Shown: in pieces, positions 32,443-36,406 of the stretch
How the letters are laid out: each line of letters starts with the position of its first letter
Numbering within the stretch: the stretch's first letter is position 1
Source of the DNA: an uncultured Pseudomonadota bacterium
GTDB taxonomy: Bacteria; Myxococcota_A; UBA796; SXON01
Assembly (NCBI GenBank): GCA_903891165.1
Contig: CAITDR010000606.1
Location: forward strand, 1-36,406
Length of the DNA: 36,406 nucleotides
Reading direction: 5' to 3'
Translations under genes and position numbers: made by a program
Notes under the pieces: model-generated
What the model was told of the DNA's origin: nothing
The model's database searches: none
Seen by the model: the letters and a program-made list of their open reading frames with translations, nothing else

Positions 32443-34344
32443 ATGTTGATCCTTGTCGCGGACCGTTCCGAGTCCGTCGGGCGCCTACTGGGAGACATGC
32501 TAGAGGCCGATGGACACCGTGTCCATGTGGCGGGTAGTGGCCCCATGGCCCGCAGTTTACTGAATAAGGAACGTTGGGACCTACTGATCCTGGATGCGGG
32601 CATGACCGCCCCTTCAGGTCTGGAGCTGTTGCGCGTGCTGCGGCAACAGACCAACCCGGTGCCCGCCTTCCTGACCGTAGACCAGCTGGACAGCCGCACC
32701 ATGCAGGTCGGAGAGCTGCTGCGGGCCGAGCTGTACAGTCGCCCCTTTAACGCCTTCACCCTCACCGATCGGGTGCGCAGCATCGCGCCGGCCCCCCCTC
32801 CAGCTCCTCCGCCCCCCAGCGGGAGCACCGTGGAGGAGAACCTGCGTCTGCTCACCGAGCTGTGGTCCCAAAAAAGCAGCGGGATCCTCCGTTTGAATGT
32901 AGACGGCACCGAGCGCCAGGCCGAGATGGGCGAAGGGGGTCCGGTGGGAATTGACGCCATCAACCTGATTCGCGAGGCGCTGCGGCACGGCACCCTGAGC
33001 TTCCACACCGCGGAGGTGGACCGCTCCGGCTCTCGGATGATGCTGGGGGACCTCCTGTACCAACGCGCGCAGGAACTGGGCGCTACGCTGCCGCTCCGGG
33101 ACCAGAGCCACCTCAACTTCGATTTGCGGGCTATCGAGGATCTTCCTATTGCATCTGTGGTGCGCGCCACGCTGCGCAGCACCAGCGGACACTCCTCGCT
33201 TGCGATGCTGGCCCAGCCCGGGGTCTGCAGTGAGCCCGAGCTGCGCACCCTCTTGCAGGCCCTGCTCCTGATGGGGCTGGCCAAAGAAGGTGCGCCAATC
33301 GCGGGGGGCACGGGGCGAGACATCGCGCCGCTGGAGCGTGTGGTCCACGCTCCCCGCAGGTCTATCCTGGAAAATCAACCTCCACGCTCCTCCACCCGAC
33401 AGGCTCTGGTGGCGTCTGAGCTGGAGAGCCGGAGCGGAAGCCTGCACGGGGGCAGCTTCGGCTCCCAACCCGACGGGCCCAGTGCCTCCCTTTCCTCGCG
33501 TCACGTGCGCACCATTCCGGCCCGGAACCGCGCTTCTTTCCCCGAAAAAGTTTCCAGCTCTATTGTGGACCTGCGTGGGAACACTGCCCGGGCGTCCATC
33601 CCCGACCGCCCCTTCAGTACCGAAAGTGCCCCGACGCACACCCGCTCCATCGAGCCGGTGGTGCCAACGGTGGGACCGGCCTCCACCATGGGCAAAGAGC
33701 AGCTGGTGGCGATGCTTCGTCGGGAGGGAGATCTGCTACGGGATGCCAGTCCATGGATGGTACTTGGCATTCAACCTGGGTCTCCAGAGGAACGGATTGA
33801 GCGAGCAGCAAGCCGTATGCTGGGACGCTACACCGATCTGGTACGGCATCCGGATGCGGAGGTGTCCGCGCTGGCGCGCCGGATGCTGCGTCGGGTCGAG
33901 GAGGCGCAGAAGCAGCTGCGCGATCGGGTCCCGGAGCCGGAGGAGCTGTCCGAGGAAGTGGGACCGGACGAGGCACATTTTCTTCAAGGGAAGGCGGCCC
34001 TGGCCAAGCAGGCATGGGCGCTGGCCGAGCAGCATTTTTCGAAGGCGCGTGACATTATGCCAGGTTCAGCCAGAAATATCGCCTGGCTGGGCTGGGCACA
34101 CTATCAGAACCCGCGCGCCGAGTCTGCCGATCAAGAAGAGACCTCGATGACGCTCTTGCGCCTGGCCGAGCAGCTGGATCCCAAGCTGGTGGATCCCACG
34201 TGGTTCCTCTGCCAGATCCTGTACCAACAGGGGGACGAAGAGGCCACCCAACGTCGTCTTGCGCGAGTGCTAAAACTCAAGCCCGACCATGCCGAGGCCC
34301 TGGCCCTGTCACGAAAGCTGCGCCCTTCCTCCACTTCCGGCTGA
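32443..34344 (+). CDS. REC-PATAN-J-like-TPR fusion protein
   Basis: A 633-residue multidomain protein. A receiver-like domain (1-112) keeps the phospho-acceptor D51 in LLILDAGM and acid residue D7, but the conserved Lys is Arg (SRPF, 100-102). A PATAN/DUF4388-like domain lies at about 128-215 (SGILRLNVDGTERQAE, then the FHTAEVDRSG segment). A Ser/Pro/Arg-rich linker covers about 300-415. A J-like segment at about 435-495 (SPWMVLGIQPGSPEERIERA) contains HPD at 469-471. TPR-like repeats fill about 508-625. Such fusions are frequent in Myxococcota and often tied to motility or polarity, but that is family knowledge and not shown here. The ATG at 32443 is preferred over an in-frame GTG at 32431. 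Confidence 0.82.
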   Translation: MLILVADRSESVGRLLGDMLEADGHRVHVAGSGPMARSLLNKERWDLLILDAGMTAPSGLELLRVLRQQTNPVPAFLTVDQLDSRTMQVGELLRAELYSRPFNAFTLTDRVRSIAPAPPPAPPPPSGSTVEENLRLLTELWSQKSSGILRLNVDGTERQAEMGEGGPVGIDAINLIREALRHGTLSFHTAEVDRSGSRMMLGDLLYQRAQELGATLPLRDQSHLNFDLRAIEDLPIASVVRATLRSTSGHSSLAMLAQPGVCSEPELRTLLQALLLMGLAKEGAPIAGGTGRDIAPLERVVHAPRRSILENQPPRSSTRQALVASELESRSGSLHGGSFGSQPDGPSASLSSRHVRTIPARNRASFPEKVSSSIVDLRGNTARASIPDRPFSTESAPTHTRSIEPVVPTVGPASTMGKEQLVAMLRREGDLLRDASPWMVLGIQPGSPEERIERAASRMLGRYTDLVRHPDAEVSALARRMLRRVEEAQKQLRDRVPEPEELSEEVGPDEAHFLQGKAALAKQAWALAEQHFSKARDIMPGSARNIAWLGWAHYQNPRAESADQEETSMTLLRLAEQLDPKLVDPTWFLCQILYQQGDEEATQRRLARVLKLKPDHAEALALSRKLRPSSTSG

Positions 34345-34377
34345 AGGGCAGCGGGTTATAGCCGCTCTGGAGGTCCG

Positions 34378-35100
34378 ATGCCGTCCAATCCGTCCGATGA
34401 TGAGAAAGACCAGCCTGGAACCCTGGAAGGGGTGCGTGCGGTCCCTGTTGCCGCCAAGCCGGAGCCGGTGCGGCGCTCCAACCCCACCATCGTCTTCAGC
34501 GGGGACGACGAACTTTCTCTGGAAATTGGGGCACCGGAGCCCCCGCGGCCGCCTCCCCTGCCTTCCAGCGCGACACCGCCGCCACTGCCGGTAGGTGGAT
34601 CAGGAGGTTCACCGCCACCTCTTCCGTCAATGGGGCCGCAGGGAGGGCCGCCGCCACTGCCGACCACCGATGCCAGGAGGGTCGCGACCACACCGGACCC
34701 GCAACCTGCCGAGCGCCGTGCCGCACGCACCATGGTTCCGCCCGATCTTCCTGAAGGTTTAGAGGAGGAGAGCGCCCCTACGGTAGCCGTGGTGACCCGC
34801 CCGGAGATCGATGCGGCGGTGGGCAAGCCGCCGGTAAAGGCGGTGGTCCGCGCTGCACCGGCCCCGGCCGAGCCGGTGGCCCAGGTGTCCGGCGGGCTGG
34901 CAGCAGTGATCAGCCTGTTTCTACCGGGCGCCGGCCAGATCTACCTGGGCCAGACGGTCAAGGGCGGCGTGATGTTGGGGCTGGCCCTGATCAGCTGTGG
35001 CTGCTTCGGTCTGCTCAACCTGATCGCCGCCGCCGACGCTTGGATGTTGGCGGGCAAGCGTAACCAGGGCAAGCAGCTGGGCGACTGGGAGATGTTTTAG
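34378..35100 (+). CDS. TM2-domain protein with Pro-rich N-terminus
   Basis: A 240-residue protein with a GGAGG Shine-Dalgarno before the ATG. Residues 1-165 are disordered, rich in Pro, Glu and Ala (PPRPPPLPSSATPPPLP type). The C-terminal 65 residues match a TM2-like domain: two hydrophobic helices, VISLFLPGAGQIYLGQTVKGG and MLGLALISCGCFGLLNLIAA, then DAWMLAGKRNQGKQ. TM2 proteins are small inner-membrane proteins of unknown function. It lies 33 bp after the REC-PATAN gene and is probably co-transcribed with it. Confidence 0.82.
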   Translation: MPSNPSDDEKDQPGTLEGVRAVPVAAKPEPVRRSNPTIVFSGDDELSLEIGAPEPPRPPPLPSSATPPPLPVGGSGGSPPPLPSMGPQGGPPPLPTTDARRVATTPDPQPAERRAARTMVPPDLPEGLEEESAPTVAVVTRPEIDAAVGKPPVKAVVRAAPAPAEPVAQVSGGLAAVISLFLPGAGQIYLGQTVKGGVMLGLALISCGCFGLLNLIAAADAWMLAGKRNQGKQLGDWEMF

Positions 35101-35118
35101 ACAGCTCTGTAGTCTGGA

Positions 35119-36406
35119 CTACCGGGTGAACTGACGCTCCACGAGGCGGTGGTAGAGGCCATTGGCCGCAACCAGCTCGTCGTGTGTGCCCGCTTCGGCA
35201 ATTTTCCCGCCTTCTACCACTATAACCCGGTCGGCATTCTTCACCGTGGACAGGCGGTGGGCGATGACCAGCACGGTGCGGCCCTTCATCAGGCGCTCCA
35301 GAGCCTCCTGGACCAGGTGCTCACTCTCCGCATCCAAGGCGGAAGTTGCCTCGTCCAGCACCAGGACGCGGGGATCTTTGAGCAGGGCCCGCGCAATGGC
35401 AATCCGCTGCCGCTGCCCACCGGAGAGCCGCACGCCACGCTCGCCCACCTGAGTGCGGTAGCCATCGGGCAGGGCCATGATAAAATCATGGGCATTTGCC
35501 GCTTTTGCGGCGGCCTCCACCTCTGCATCGCTGGCCTCGGGGCGGCCATAGCGGATGTTGTCGCCGAGGCTCATCGCAAAAAGCACCGGTTCCTGCGCTA
35601 CCATTCCGATCTGCCGCCGTAGCCAGGAGGGATCCAGCTCGCGCAGGTCCACCCCATCGAGTCGCACCAGCCCGGAAAGCGGATCGTAGAAGCGTGAAAG
35701 CAGCGCCGCAACCGTACTTTTTCCACCACCGGAAGGCCCGACGAGTGCCACCACCCGCCCCGGATCCAGGGTGATGTCCACCCCACCGAGTACGGTCACG
35801 TCCGGACGACTCGGATAGGCAAAAACCACCTGTTCCAGCTCCATCTTCCCCACCACCTCCGGCAGCACCTTGCTGCCTGGACGTAGGACCGGCTCCTGGC
35901 TCAAGAGCTCAAAAACCCGCTGGCTGGCACCCACTGCACGTTGGTAGTCCCCGTAGAGCCCGGACAGCGCCCCAAGCGAAAAAGCCAGGTAAAAGGTGTA
36001 GAGAAGGAAGGAAGTGAGGGTGCCCACCGACAGCTCCCCGCTCATCACCCGGTGACCACCAAACCAGAGCACCAGCGAGATGGAGCCAAAAGCGGCAAAA
36101 CTCGCCGCTCCCTGAAAGGAGCCGTAGGCCAGCCCCATCTGCCGTCCCAATGCCAGCGCCTCGTTCACCCGCGTCGCGTAGCGGTCCAGCTCCCCGGACT
36201 CCCGTGCAAAGCTGCGCACCGTGCGGATATTGGAAAAAACCTCCTCCGCAACGGTAGAAGCGCCCGCCAGGGCATCCTGGGTGCGCTTGGAGAGACTGCG
36301 CACATAGCGCGCAAAAATTGCCGCTCCGATGGCCACAAAAGGCACCATCGCCAGCATCAGCAGCGTCAGGTGGATGCTGGTCCAGAACAGCACGCCCAGG
36401 CTGCCG
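35119..36406 (-). CDS. ABC exporter, fused permease-ATPase (5' part off the window)
   Basis: The 3' part of an ABCB/MsbA-like half-transporter; the frame is open to the right edge (about 428 visible residues). The first part is the C-terminal half of the membrane domain (FWTSIHLTLLMLAMVPFVAI, EEVFSNIRTVRSFARE). The ATPase has Walker A GPSGGGKST, Q-loop MVAQEPVLF, signature LSGGQRQRIAIARALL and Walker B VLVLDEATSALD, then H-loop VIAHRLSTV. Substrates of relatives include lipids, peptides and drugs; the substrate here cannot be told. It is convergent with the TM2 gene, 18 bp apart. Confidence 0.94.
   Translation of the reverse strand, partial: GSLGVLFWTSIHLTLLMLAMVPFVAIGAAIFARYVRSLSKRTQDALAGASTVAEEVFSNIRTVRSFARESGELDRYATRVNEALALGRQMGLAYGSFQGAASFAAFGSISLVLWFGGHRVMSGELSVGTLTSFLLYTFYLAFSLGALSGLYGDYQRAVGASQRVFELLSQEPVLRPGSKVLPEVVGKMELEQVVFAYPSRPDVTVLGGVDITLDPGRVVALVGPSGGGKSTVAALLSRFYDPLSGLVRLDGVDLRELDPSWLRRQIGMVAQEPVLFAMSLGDNIRYGRPEASDAEVEAAAKAANAHDFIMALPDGYRTQVGERGVRLSGGQRQRIAIARALLKDPRVLVLDEATSALDAESEHLVQEALERLMKGRTVLVIAHRLSTVKNADRVIVVEGGKIAEAGTHDELVAANGLYHRLVERQFTR

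Overview
The window is a compact, GC-rich bacterial chromosome segment with almost no gene-free DNA; no stretch over 300 bases lacks a gene or a recognisable gene remnant. Several traits point to the Myxococcota or a related former deltaproteobacterial lineage, although no taxonomic marker here proves it. These are a MYXO-CTERM-like C-terminal anchor, secreted lipoproteins (one with a long Thr/Ser/Ala-Asp dipeptide run), a REC-PATAN-J-like-TPR fusion, and a J-like/RodZ-type HTH fusion. No phage, transposase, CRISPR array or integrase was seen.

Layout. (1) 1-8395, minus strand: a tightly packed run of eleven genes. It starts with a radical-SAM-like protein lacking the SAM cluster, then YceD/DUF177, rpmF, acpP, fabF, rpiB, glyA, nrdR, ribD, ribE and a RibBA whose GTP cyclohydrolase half looks dead; it runs off the left edge. 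(2) 8494-12271, plus strand: gltX, then tRNA-Gln(CUG) and tRNA-Glu(CUC), a terminator, and a Ski2/Mtr4-like helicase. (3) 12333-16480: a secreted zinc-phospholipase-like protein with a MYXO-CTERM-like anchor, convergent with a pair encoding a tandem bacterial microcompartment (BMC-T) shell protein and a ferredoxin with four [4Fe-4S] motifs, then two envelope proteins. (4) 16525-22442: gamma-glutamyltransferase, a BamD/YbgF-like TPR protein, DUF1844, and three tandem paralogous lipoproteins, the middle one a pseudogene. (5) 22420-29764: rluD, the J/RodZ fusion, selA, a divergent histidine kinase, and mobA-moeA. (6) 29775-36406: an MltD-type lytic transglycosylase with four LysM domains, a ThiE/TenI-like protein, the REC-PATAN-J-TPR protein, a TM2-domain protein and the 3' part of an ABC exporter.

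How the genes work together. The left operon couples lipid synthesis (ACP, FabF), one-carbon and ribose metabolism (GlyA, RpiB), ribonucleotide reductase control (NrdR) and riboflavin synthesis. GltX sits with both tRNAs it may charge, which fits the indirect (GatCAB) route to Gln-tRNA. SelA, MobA, MoeA and a multi-cluster ferredoxin are the usual support set for selenium- and molybdopterin-dependent oxidoreductases such as formate dehydrogenase, but no such enzyme is in the window.

The most interesting items are: the isolated BMC-T gene beside a 16-cysteine ferredoxin, with a cysteine at the predicted pore of the shell protein; the pseudo-radical-SAM protein that keeps SPASM-like cysteines; the degenerate GTP cyclohydrolase half of RibBA; and the tandem lipoprotein family with a freshly decayed member.
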